From Paramyrothecium sp. XJ0827 (taxonomy: Eukaryota > Ascomycota > Sordariomycetes > Hypocreales > Stachybotryaceae), in assembly GCA_020881915.1 (NCBI GenBank), contig JAJFPB010000006.1, forward strand, positions 372,001 through 436,000: a DNA stretch of 64,000 bases. Direction: 5' to 3'. The notes beneath the pieces were generated by a model. That model ran no database searches. It was not told the DNA's origin and was given only the letters and a program-made list of their open reading frames with translations. Shown piece by piece: positions 21,882 to 32,445 of this stretch. The number at the start of each line of letters is the position of its first letter. Position 1 is the stretch's first letter. Position numbers and translations under genes: made by a program.

Positions 21882-22662
21882 TGCAGCGAACCTTAACTTC
21901 TAGGTCCGAGTCCGCGGGCCTGGTCAGTTTATATACCTCGAGCCACCCGTGTGGACAGACTTCGCAAGGTCACTATGACATCCGGGTTAACCCTCACATG
22001 TGCCTGAGGAGGGACTCGGCATGATGTCGAGAATTTCGTACTTTGATGTGGTATCTGCTGATTTACGTATCCATATTCTTCAGGTGAGGCATTCTTGTTT
22101 ACCCCCACCCCCCCGACTACCATGACAATCGGTACAGGAGTACACGAGGGAGACTGCCCTCATCCCGAGCCCTTTCCGACGAGGCAAACTCGGTTGAGTG
22201 ACAGAATCATGGTGTTCGTACTGCTTTGTCTACGTCGGTGCTACCACAATGGTTAAACAACAAGCCAAACCAAGGTTCAACAGTAGGGTTGGGGTAAAAA
22301 CGAGGTCTCTAAGGCCTCGAATCATCGGTATAGTGAGAGGCTCCGGTATCCCAGGTCATCAACATCATCATCATCATCAGAAATAGAAAAGCCTGAAAAT
22401 CGTGCCGCGGCATTCGTGTGTGGTTTCGAAGATGTGCGGGAAGCCGATGAGTGCCTCTGCGCCCACAACTGTGCTTGGTTCGGTAAATTCGGCGTATTCT
22501 TGCAAACAAGACGGCGAGCAACAGAGGCAAGAGGGATGAAGCTTTCACATACCGAATATGGTATACACTAAGCACCAGGACGAAAATTAGTGGAATTGTT
22601 ATTGAGCCAAGGCACTCATCAATCACTTCGTTTCAGATGATCAGCCATGATAGTGAGCTTGT

Positions 22663-23987
22663 TCACTGTAGTACCGAAGCAATGACAGCATGAGTCCTTT
22701 CCAATAAATCCAACACATGTTTTTTCCATCCCTCATTACACGGGGTGGAGCCCCTTCTGGTCATCACCTGCACATCTATTCGATTGATGCTGATGAAGGG
22801 ATGTGTTTGGTTTTGTACGTAATCGACCATCGGCGTCTCCATTGGAGGCGTCTGGGCCAGTGACGTCTCGGCTCGTAACGTCTCGGATGGGAAGGTCTCG
22901 GCTGGCGTTGTCTTTTCCGTTGTCGGTAATGCCGTGTCGGGGTTCATCAACAGAGCGTTGACTACCACCTCTTGCCTAGCTTCGCTTCCATTTGGATAGA
23001 TCAGTTCTTCTGGACTTCTCAAGCCGCACGGCTCACTGTTCAACTGCTCAGAGAACCCAATGTGTTTAGTCTCCTCCTCCTCCATCATGTCCAGCGTGGT
23101 GGTGTTGACTTCCACTATGGAGTCTGCTGGCTCCTCTTGCGTGACTGGCCTTTCTCCGGGACTGGGCTCTGAGTCCGTTTTACACGTAATCGGGGACGTG
23201 GTCGCCATCGGACTAGAGAAAAGTGGTGAGGTGGCTGTATTTGGACTTAATGTGTTCGAGGGATTGTCACTGAGGCTTGCTGGGCCTGTGGTAGCGATTG
23301 ATGGTGACTGCGCTCGCGTTCTTCTTCTTAGAGCCTTCCTGTGCCGACCGGCAGTAATGCGTCGCAAAGTGTGCCTCAGTGACGAACGGGTCCTTGGCCC
23401 AGAAGAAGCTTCCATGACCTAATGCCAAAATTAGCCCAGATGAAGCACAGAATTGTTCTCCACAAGCATCACCAACAAGATTATGGACGCTCGGTACAAA
23501 TTCGCCGTCCGGCAGGTATGCTGCCACCTCGTAAAGCCGGTGGGTTGGCTCCCAATAAATCGTTGCGGCAAAGATGCGTGCCGACTCCCCAAGCTCTATT
23601 GTCTTGTTCAGAAGGCTGGGACCACTCTTGCGAGCCTTTGCCTTTTCCTTGTCGTCGTAATCGTACCGCGTCGGCAAACGATGTCGTCGCCAGGCTCCTG
23701 GTGAAGGTGGCCTATCAGGCAAGGCATCTCTGATCTGGTTCTCTTATCAGACAGGTGGAATGCGGAGCACGAGTCTGGTGTTGAGGGCCACTAACCAGTC
23801 CGTCAACATCTGGGAATTCATGATCTGGCGGCAAGTACACGGCGACGCGGTGGCAGCGATGAGTTGGCTCCCAGTAGACTGCAGCCGCAAAGATGTTTGC
23901 CCCGAGCCCAAGTTGGGTCACCTTGCTTAGCAGGCTAGACCCACTCTTTCTGGCTTTGGTCTTCTCCTTGGGAGTGTGCTCATCCAT
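22663..23987 (-). CDS. Protein with two tandem MADS-like modules
   Basis: Three exons fit in phase 0: 23796-23987, 23477-23740 and 22663-23418, giving 403 residues. Exons 1 and 2 each encode the same module: a basic start (KTKARKSGSSLLSKVTQLG in exon 1, KAKARKSGPSLLNKTIELG in exon 2) followed by a strand pair (IFAAAVYWEPTHRCHRVAVY and its counterpart). The plan resembles the SRF/MADS DNA-binding fold as seen in small fungal proteins. The two donors (GTTAGT, GTTGGT) sit at the homologous codon, so an exon duplication is likely. Exon 3 is a long Thr/Pro/Glu-rich tail with a basic RRITAGRHRKALRRR stretch. The function is presumably nuclear. The acceptor of exon 2 (AAGAG) is weak. A truncated copy lies at 21150-21571. 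Confidence 0.5.
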
Positions 23988-24029
23988 GTTTTGCTTATGG
24001 CTTATCGGTAACAGCAAACCCTCGACCAA

Positions 24030-24390
24030 TGCTTCAAGTCAACAAATTATATACAAGAGTCAATAATCACAAGGCGATGAAAGACTAGATAGCAGAGGGG
24101 ATGAATGGCAGCGGTTGTTTGTATTGTTAAGCATTTCACCTCAGAAGTTCCACTTCCATACATATTTGAAGTTCTGATGTACGGGATCTATGTACTTGTG
24201 TATGCTTCACTGACCACAGGTAAAGTCCATGGCTACACGTCTTTCAATGTGTAGGTTATACGATAGCATCACGACTGGGGTGTCATTGTTGCAACAAGTA
24301 GTGAGGAGAAAGGCATCAGATCCTTTTGTCCACTACTTGCCTTGTCAGCTTGTTGATAGTCCACTGCTTGGCAATCAACTCTAGCCAACT
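24030..24390. other. Intergenic, nothing recognised
   Basis: No open frame of note, no repeat unit and no transposon end seen. It leads into the satellite field. Confidence 0.3.
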
Positions 24391-25850
24391 CGCGGGGGCC
24401 AATCCTGTGTTAGCTTGTGTGTACAGTCAGATGTACACTATGGCTGTAGCAATTGCGAGTTTCTAGCTTATCAAGGCCCAGCCAATCAATTGCTAGTCTA
24501 TAGATGGGTCAATTTAGTTTCTATTGTCCACTTCTGGCCCTTCTGGGGCTGGCCAATCACTCGTTAGCTTGCTAATGCCTGGCTTATTGACGGCCCATCT
24601 TGGGCTCGACAGTATGTCCACTTCTGGATGTCTCGTCCATTTCTGGATGTCAAGTCAACTTCTGAATGGCCCACCCATTTTTGGACATCTCGTCAACTTT
24701 TGGACGTCTTGCCTGTTTGAACCCCCATCCACCGTGTTACCGTAACACCCCATACACCTCATACACTCCATCCACTTCTGGATGTCCCATTCACTTCTAG
24801 TCACGTCTGTTTCTAGACGTCCCGTTCAGATCTGGACGCTTCGTCAATTTTTGGATGTCTTGTTTGTTGGACACCCCCATCCACTGTGTTAAGATCCCAT
24901 ACACCCCATCCAACTTTTCGACCTCTCGTCAGCTTTTGGATGTTTAATCCACTTCTAGAAGTCACGTCTGTTTCTGGACGTCTCGTCCACTTGTTGATAC
25001 TCCATCCAACTTCGGAACCTCAACTTACTTGTTGACTTGTCGTCCACTTCGGGACGAGCTGTTCCAGCCACTTGGAGCTCGTCCGATTCTGGCTCATCTA
25101 CTTTGGGATGTCCATTTCTGGACACCTTTTCCACTTCTGGCTCTTGCAAGTTCCAACTCGTCCACTCATTGATTTGCAGACGCCTCGTCTGCTTGTGACA
25201 CCCCCTCCCATCTTGGATGTTTCGTAGATGATGAAACCATTCATTGACACTCCATCCATTACTGGACGCCTCCCCAACCCTCCAATCACGTTTCAACACC
25301 CTTTTCGGGCCTACTTATGCCTGGCCAATCAACTCTAACATTGCTCTACTCTCAACTCACTCCTTCTGATTCATCGTTACCTATTTGACTATCTAGTCAA
25401 ATCCTGGGAGCCAATCCCGTGTTAGCTTGTTAATAGAGTCAGTAATGCCCATTGGCTGCATCAAATGCAAGTTTCTAGCTCATTAAGACCCGACCAATCA
25501 ATCGCTAGTCCATCAACGCAACACTTTAGCTTCTATCATCCACTTCTGACGCTTTCATAGCTGGCCAATCTCGCGTTGGCGTGTTTGTAGAGCCAGTTGT
25601 ACGCTATTGGCTGCATCAATTCGAGGTTTTAGCTCATTCAGACCCGGCCAATCAATTGCTAGTCCATCAACGCATCACTTTAGCTTCTATCATCCACTTC
25701 TGACGCTTCTATACCTGGCCAATCCCGTGTTAACGCGCTTATATAGCAAGTTGTATACTATTGGCTACATCGAGTGCACGTTTTTAGCTGTATTCAGACC
25801 CGGCCAATCAATTGCTAGCCCAACTACCTTTCAATAACTGCCCAATCACC
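24391..25850. repeat. ~155-bp higher-order repeat, four diverged copies
   Basis: Copies begin near 24400, 25410, 25565 and 25722. Each has the order GGCCAATC..GTGTTA, a TTGTA(C)ACTATTGGCT block, GCGAGTTT(C)TAGCT, then ACCCGGCCAATCAATTGCTA, a CATCAACGCA(T)CACTTTAGC block and ATCCACTTCTGACGC. The last three copies are adjacent. CCAATC appears twice per unit. Sequence identity is high between adjacent copies and lower with the 24.4-kb copy. Confidence 0.7.
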
Positions 25851-26790
25851 CGTGAGTTCGCTAATGTCTAGCCTATTCACGGTCCATCTCGGCTCAACAG
25901 TATGTCCACTTCAGATTCACTGATTTTAGCGTGACAGGATTCTATTCGTCCATCTATTCACCCCAGCTCTTCCCAAAGCACCCCTAGAAGCTAGGTCCAC
26001 TTGTCGACACTCCGTCCGCTTCTTGACACCCCATACACAGGGCGTCTTGTCTCTTTATTGACACTCCAGCCTCTGGTTGACACGCCATACAGCCCTTCCA
26101 CTTCCGGACACCACGGCTGCTTTCTGGCACCACACCCGCTGCTTCACACCCCGACCCCTTCTAGACGCCTCGTCAACTTCTGGGCGTCACATCAACTTCT
26201 GGACCTCACGTCTGTTTCTGGATGCTGCGTCAACTTTTGGACGTCTTGTTAGTTGGACACCCCCATCCACTATGTTAAGACACCATACACCCCATCCACG
26301 TCTGGGCGTCTCGTCTATTTCTGGATGCCTCGTCAATTTTTGGAGGCGCCGTTCGCTTCTGGACGCTTCGTCAACTTCCGGGTGCTTCGTCAACTTCTAG
26401 ATGTCTTGTCTGTTTGACACCCCACCCACTGAGTCAACACCCAATTCACCAGACATCTCGCAACTTCTGGATGTTCCGTCTGCTTCTTGACACCCCATCC
26501 ACTTCTGGACGTCTTGCATGTTTGTTGACAGCCACACGTTGGTTCACGGCGCACACACCCCTTCCACTACTGAATGTGTCGTCAATTTCTGGACACTTCG
26601 TCAACATCTGGATGTCTTGTCTGTTTGTTGACACTCCATCCACTTCTGGGCGTCTCGTCCATTTCTGGATGTCTCGTCAATTTTTGGAGGCTCCGTCCGC
26701 TTCTGGATGTCTCTTCATTTGTTGACACCCCCTCCGTTTATTGACACATCATCCACTTCTTGACTTCTCGTCCACTTCTGGCTCTTCCGA
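24600..26790. repeat. Degenerate 19-bp minisatellite field
   Basis: A 19-bp unit close to CCACTTCTGGACGTCTCGT recurs dozens of times, in uninterrupted runs (for example 24616-24711 and about 26160-26420) and separated by pieces such as GACACCCCATCCAC. Because 19 is not a multiple of three, all frames stay partly open and produce spurious STSGRLVNFW-type peptides, which I do not annotate as genes. Scattered units continue to about 27370. Confidence 0.8.
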
Positions 26791-28458
26791 ATTCAGACGT
26801 ATTCCTGTAAATCGTCCACTCATTGACTTCTAGACGCCTCGTCTGCTTTTTGACGGCCCATCCACTGCTGAAACTTCACTCCTGAGCGTTCGCTTCTGGA
26901 CACCTCTTATATTTGTGACACCCCCTCCAATTGGTATATATCGTCCATTTCTTGACGTTTGTACTCTCATTTGTCTTCTTGCTAATGACGAATCCGTTTA
27001 TTGACACTCCAACCATTTCTAGACGCCTCCTTTACCAGCCAATCACAGCTCATCCACTTCTGGACGCGATATCTCTACTCCTCTCTTATCCACCGGCCAT
27101 GCACACCCCATTCTTCGACAGTACATTTCTCATCGTCCTCCTTGAATGACCAATGACAGTCCATCTGTGCGCTCTTCGTCCACATCTGGACCATCCCATC
27201 TGGACGTCCCAACACCCTCTTCGGGTCTACTCATACCTGACCAATCTGGTCAACTCTTTGCTCAACCCCTTCGATCCATCCTTTACTCAGCTAGCTATCT
27301 CTAACCAATCAACTGCCGTGTGGTAATTTCTTGGCATGGACTACATTATATCCACTTCTGGAGGGTTAAGACGCCGACCAATCGACGGCAAGCTCGTGTG
27401 CTTGCCAGTCTAGCCTTGCTCAGGGCACTTCACTTCCGGCTCGTCCTTTTCATTGCCTCGTTTTTAGTGAGAATTCCCACTCCTACTTGATTCGTCCTTT
27501 TCAACACGCCCCAGCCACCCCAGTGTTGGCGCATTCACTCGTCGTCCAATCGTGGTGTTTGAGCCTATCTACATCTGATCTAATCGACTTGACTCCACCC
27601 TGGTCTTGTTCACGCTTAAACGACCCACTTCAAGTATATCCAATCATTTGCTAGTCAAGTTTCTGGCTTCGCCGGTTTCTATCAGAGCGTTGTTTGTAGC
27701 GTCCGGTCTTTGACATAACATCTTCAGCCTCGAGCCAATCGGAGCCGGGTAAGTTTTTTGCATTCTGACGTTGCCCAACCCTTGTCGTGATCCCGGCCCA
27801 ACCCCTTGTCCTCCTCAGCCTTACTCATATTACATACGGCCCATGTTCGTCCACTTCCTGCCGTACCCACTTCTTGCTTCGACGCTTGGACAGGACCCAA
27901 CCGATCCTGATTGGCTCATGTCTCTGTGCTTCCAGGCCTTGATCATTTACAGTCGTTTTGAGGTTCTTCAGGGATCTATTGAACAGCCAATCGCATTTCA
28001 TCAGTTTTTGTCCCAAGCTTTCCTAGCACAGAGGCATGCAGATTAACAAAATAATGACAAAGATGCAAGAACACAAGGTCACTTCTGTAGCCATGGCCGA
28101 CATCCACAATCAGATCTTGGCCATGAGACTGAGGATCATCGTGCCAGTCACACCACGGGTGTCGAGTTGAGATGGTGTGTGGACATGGACTATACACACG
28201 CCGCTTGTGTCCAATATGGACGACATAACGCAGTCTACTTCTTTTTAAATATTCATACCCATTGCCGTTGAATTGTAAATCACGATGAAGTAGCATTCAG
28301 TCATTCATTCCCTATCCGATCATTTGATTGTTTGTCATTCTTCGATCTTCGAGCTATCCAAACATCCAGACATCCAAACAATCCTTTCTTGCCTCATCCC
28401 AACAGTCCGTTGCGCCAAGAGTCTAGCCATTCATCCTCATACTTGCCTCTTCAGCATA
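26791..28458. other. Satellite flank and non-coding stretch
   Basis: Isolated minisatellite units and CCAATC-containing fragments continue to about 27660. From there to 28458 I see no gene; the open frame at 27771-28046 lacks support. Confidence 0.35.
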
Positions 28459-29192
28459 ATGTTCAACAATTCACAAGGTCAACGGCTCCGACGAGCGGCG
28501 CAATTCAACAATGGCAGGCCTACGCTAGGCTTCAGCCAGAATAGGGTCGGCCCGAAGCCAACACGTCAATCGAGGGGTGACCTGCGCGGTCAATCAGGAG
28601 ATTTAGACATGTCTTGGTTAAACACTCGTCTGAGCTCTCCTCAGGACAATAGTGCCCTTGAATTTGACAATCTTATGTGAGCATATATCGTGTTCTTGGG
28701 ATCAAAGGACACGAGTTTGACATGAATATCACAGATCTATTGAGGATGATGTGTCAGACGAGTACCAGAACCAATTGGAACAGTGAGTGTAGCGCGTACA
28801 GCTCTGTAGGATATGCGTCAGACTCACAAGTTTGGAAGGTTATCACAAACCGTCATGAACCACTCGAAGATGTAAGTTGCCAGCCATGATAACTTAAAGT
28901 TCACGAATACTGACCATGACATAGCATAAATGTGTTGCGCATGAAGTCAGTTGACCATTAGCCGGTGACTTGGATTCAACTAATTGAGTCAGGTTGCAAC
29001 AAAAAGAAACCAAGTTGAAAGAGTATGCGGCCCTGGCGACCATGTGATCATATAGCGACGCAGCCTGACTTACCAATGCTGTGTCACAGGTTCGAAAAGG
29101 TGATCCAAGAGATGCGAGAATTTATCAAGCAGTCTATGAGCGGGATGCCACCGCCTGAAGCTGACCCGCTTGACGCGACCCTTTCCTTCTAA
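28459..29192 (+). CDS. Small multi-exon protein with coiled-coil C-terminus
   Basis: Exons 28459-28676, 28735-28782, 28993-29043 and 29090-29192 join in phase (218, 48, 51 and 103 nt) to give 139 residues. All three introns use GTGAG/GTGAT donors and CAG acceptors. The N-terminus is polar and Asn/Gln/Arg-rich (MFNNSQGQRLRRAAQFNN). The C-terminus is a charged helix (LQQKETKLKEYAALATMFEK..) ending PPPEADPLDATLSF. The 210-bp middle intron could hide another exon. Family unknown. The minus-strand gene at 29946-30490 has the same plan, a low-complexity start and a short helical last exon. Confidence 0.5.
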
Positions 29193-29224
29193 GCTCCCCG
29201 CAGCTGGTCTACAAGAGCACGAGG

Positions 29225-29491
29225 ATGGCTGTTTTCCGACTCGGGCTTTTGGCAAACGTCAATGTGGAAGATGGTAAATGTATGCATTTGTCTTATTGCA
29301 GGATGTACGGCGATAGCACGCTAAAGACGTACGCTTGCAAGTTACGATTTGGAAAATCGGTTGTAGGTTTCATTTGTGTCGAGGAAGAACAGATTATTTT
29401 CCTTGACTTGCGAAGAACTAAAGTATACCTGAATCTGGGAATAACTCGAGATCACGTCCCCTTCTACACTTGTATAATTACAGTATTATGA
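29225..29491 (+). CDS. Unknown open frame (88 aa), doubtful
   Basis: An ATG-initiated frame (MAVFRLGLLANVNVEDGK..) directly after the small gene upstream, with coding-like composition but no recognisable domain. It may be chance. Confidence 0.2.
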   Translation: MAVFRLGLLANVNVEDGKCMHLSYCRMYGDSTLKTYACKLRFGKSVVGFICVEEEQIIFLDLRRTKVYLNLGITRDHVPFYTCIITVL

Positions 29492-29654
29492 GTGATCACT
29501 CGCCAAATACGGTAGAGGTCCAGGTACGGGAGAGGCAATGCTATCCTGGCTGTAAACTGTGCATGTCTGCCACTGACGTCGTTACGATCGCCTTGGAGGG
29601 GCCGCCTGACTCGAACGCCACGGTTTTTTAGCCGATGACTTAGATCTTTAGACA

Positions 29655-30230
29655 ATGCTGGATCGCCATGTCACTAGCGTCTAAAGAAAATAAGCTTGTG
29701 CAGATTCCTTGATAAAGTCAATTTTCATGATCGTCATGCCATCCGTGGCAGTGGTAAAGCCTTATTATGGTACTCTTCATGATTTTGCAAAAAACGCTCT
29801 ATATACTCTTTTGGTAAGACTTTCACTCTCCAGTAATTGGTATCTAAACCTCCGTGCCCCCTTTTTGGCTCTCACTTTCATTCTCTCTGCCATCCACGCC
29901 TCGAGAAATCCGTATATTCTTCGGAGAGTCATTGTACATTTTGGTTTATCCTAAGCAGGATGGAATCTTATCTGAATTGGCCACGCTTGACAGTAACATT
30001 GTCATGGTTGCCTCCATAGAGTCGAGGCGCTGTTTGAGGCTTGATTGGGTAGTCAGCAAAGTGAACGCCGGCGCGAACGTTTTTTTTTGGTTTGGTGGCA
30101 AGGAGCTTACACATTCACCTGATACTGAATTGCCATGTTGCTAGTGTCGAGGGAAGACAATGTCGGCGCATGCCTGTCCACAAAGTCAATTTACACGGCC
30201 ATCATTGCACGTGGGCCAACGGTAATCACT
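29655..30230. repeat. Diverged direct repeat, ~100 bp
   Basis: 29655-29760 and 30130-30230 share the order GCCATGT(T/C)(G)CTAG(T/C)GTC, a CTTGATAAAGTCAATTT/CCACAAAGTCAATTT block and TCAT..C(G)T(C)GTGG. This suggests a local duplication of a segment of the small gene on the minus strand. Confidence 0.45.
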
Positions 30231-30490
30231 TACTCGTTACCCGCTGAGCAAGTAGGAGGAGTAGGATGATGGTTGAACCCTTGGTTCGACGACGCAAAGG
30301 TGTCCAAGCTCGGCTCTGATGACATACTGCCCTGCCACTGCGGCGGATGATAGGTGGGGGTCGACCCTTGGGATGAACTGCTGTGCTGCCCAGGAGAAGG
30401 AGGCTGTGTGTTTGGGATGATGCGGCGCATTGTAGGCTTATTGTGCCTTCGAGACATCATGCCTGCGGAGTCCTGGGGTTGGTAGGGCAT
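29946..30490 (-). CDS. Small protein: Pro/Ser/Gln-rich start, helical end
   Basis: Exon 1 (30490 to 30234, donor GTAAGT) encodes MPYQPQDSAGMMSRRHNKP.. and a Pro/Ser/Gln-rich region. The last exon, ending at 29946, encodes a helix (LKQRLDSMEATMTMLLSSV) and stops after DKIPSCLG. Joining exon 1 to an acceptor near 30043 (ATCAAG) keeps the frame, and a short middle exon near 30130-30155 (encodes NMAIQYQ) is also possible. Exact splicing is unsettled. Family unknown. Part of this gene (30130-30230) is duplicated at 29655-29760. Confidence 0.4.
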
Positions 30491-31797
30491 GTTATTTAAA
30501 GAGGCAAGTTAAGTGAGCTTATGAACGACCGTGACAACCACGAACGCGCAAATTTTCCTTTCCCTTCAAGCCTCTTTCTTTCCCAAAGGAAAAACTCTGC
30601 TGTGGTCTTCTTTTATACAACTATCGCCGACCCGACAGTCTGGTTCAGGAGGTCAGAGAATGGGTTCGTCTAGCATATGGCTCATTTCCAAGATCCACAC
30701 AATGTTCGGCACAAGACACATCCGAAGGCCGCGCACATCTCTGCTGAGGATGGCGACACGGCTTGACTTACAAAAAGGCACTCAAGCACTTGCCCAGGCT
30801 CAACTCGCATGGAGAGTACAAAGACGAGCAGGTATAGGGGGGTTCAGAAAGAGGCTGTCGAGAAATCCGTTATTTAGCAGCTAATACTACATTTTCCTTC
30901 TCAGCAATGGCTTGCTAAATTCTGGCTTTGTCTTCTCGAAGCGGCTGATTGATACAACCGGGTGGATGACGAACGCATGTCATCGATATCGGATTAGACC
31001 CGTTTGAAGCCCTGTAGCCGGACAATTCTCGGCACCGAGTCCACATGGCTTACGCCCGCCCGCCTGTGCACCGCCGGGTATTCGGCCACTACGGCAACGG
31101 CATGGCCTCATTTTTTTTCGACCCTTCCGAGAGTCTCGTGGAGAATCTTATGGCTCCATAAATTAGTGTTTGATGACCTTAACCACCGTTTTTAGCGTCA
31201 AACGTTGAACGTTGAGGGCTGAGCGCCAAGCAAGCCCCAATCAATGATAAAAATCTGCAATGGTTTGCCAAGGAATCGCTTTATCGTGAACGGGAATAAT
31301 CTCCGCATGCACATCATCGTCTGCTAACCCCACAACTCCAACTCCACGAAGCCCACCGGCAGCCCACCGGGATCAGGGTTCTTGAACCGGGTACACTCAG
31401 ACATAGCGGATTAGGAGATCCGCCTTGCCGTGAATTCCAGCACTGACAAAGTGTATGCGGCTCGCTCGTAAGGGTCTTACGACCGATGCCAGTCTTTGCC
31501 GGCCAACCTCGCCCAGAGCAAACTATTAGCGGTTAATGTGCAAGGACGTGCTTTAAGGCTTAGAGTCGCGATCCTAGTATGGCCGTTTCTTAAAGTGTCA
31601 CTTTGAATTTAGGCGCCTACTAAACAAGATTTTGACAGTTTAAGCAGACCTAGGCCTGACTACATCCTCTTGCGAGATGATCCACTACCTGACTCGATAT
31701 GATCCCGTCCGTAGGCCCATCAGTGAGCCTGTCACACGATGGCCACCACAGGTTGTTTGGAGAGCTGATCGACACCAGTTTAGTCTAGTCCAACGTA
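30491..31797. other. Intergenic stretch, no gene recognised
   Basis: Open frames such as 30531-30884 (+) have no recognisable content and no clear gene structure. No repeat or transposon end was seen. Confidence 0.3.
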
Positions 31798-31852
31798 TTA
31801 GAGAAGCCACCATTGCCGCATATCCTGCATTACAACATTGAAACATCGACGC

Positions 31853-32109
31853 TCACTTGGTTGAAGCCTTCTTTCCACCGGGTTGCGACTTGTCTGTACT
31901 TTCCGTTGGTGACTTGCTCGCCACCCAGTCAGCCACCACCGTTCTATCCGTATCGGTAGATTCTGTCTCCTCCGCAGACGCCTCGAGGACAGGGGTCCAT
32001 ATGGATTGTAGTTTGGATAGCGCTTCTCGATGGTGTGGGCCTCTGATGGAGCTTGAGCGTTGCCTTGTCCGGTAGGCTTTAGTGCAACGGCTTCTGTGCG
32101 TGACACCAT
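31853..32109 (-). CDS. Small acidic protein, frame uncertain
   Basis: An ATG at 32109 opens MVSRTEAVALKPTGQG.., while the better 3' frame ends EETESTDTDRTVVADWVASK..KKASTK at 31853. The two frames overlap by more than 150 bp, so either a frameshift joins them or one is chance. It lies divergent to the Ulp1-like gene, 336 bp from its start, so they may share a promoter. Family unknown. Confidence 0.3.
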
Positions 32110-32445
32110 TTTCTGTGATGCGAGTCATTTTTTTCCCTTTGTGCTGCTGTAGTATGTGTCAGGATACGAGCAACCCGAAAGATCTCGCATGTAACGTAGA
32201 TATCATGTCTTCAACGCGATGGGTCGTGCCTTTTATTCTGAAGCCGGCGAGCCACCTAGTGTTGGCTCTTTGAGATCATGGTGGCATTTGGATGATCCAA
32301 ATCCTGCCGCTCCAGAGTCACAAGCAAGCTAAGTGGGACATGGGACGCGGGATAGGAACAGCAGCAGAACCTGGGGCATGGGGTATAAAATGGCACCAGC
32401 CTTGGCCATGTTGGAGTTGGATACAGCAGCAGCCCCCAGAACAGC

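Noticed and set aside
24524..26725. Several open frames of 70-110 codons rich in Ser, Thr and Leu
   Set aside because: They are translations of the 19-bp minisatellite, appear in all frames and carry no start or splice logic.
28783..28992. Extra exon (VWKVITNRHEPLED-like frame) in the small gene at 28459-29192
   Set aside because: No acceptor gives the right phase without an in-frame stop or an impossibly short intron; skipping the whole 210 bp keeps the frame.
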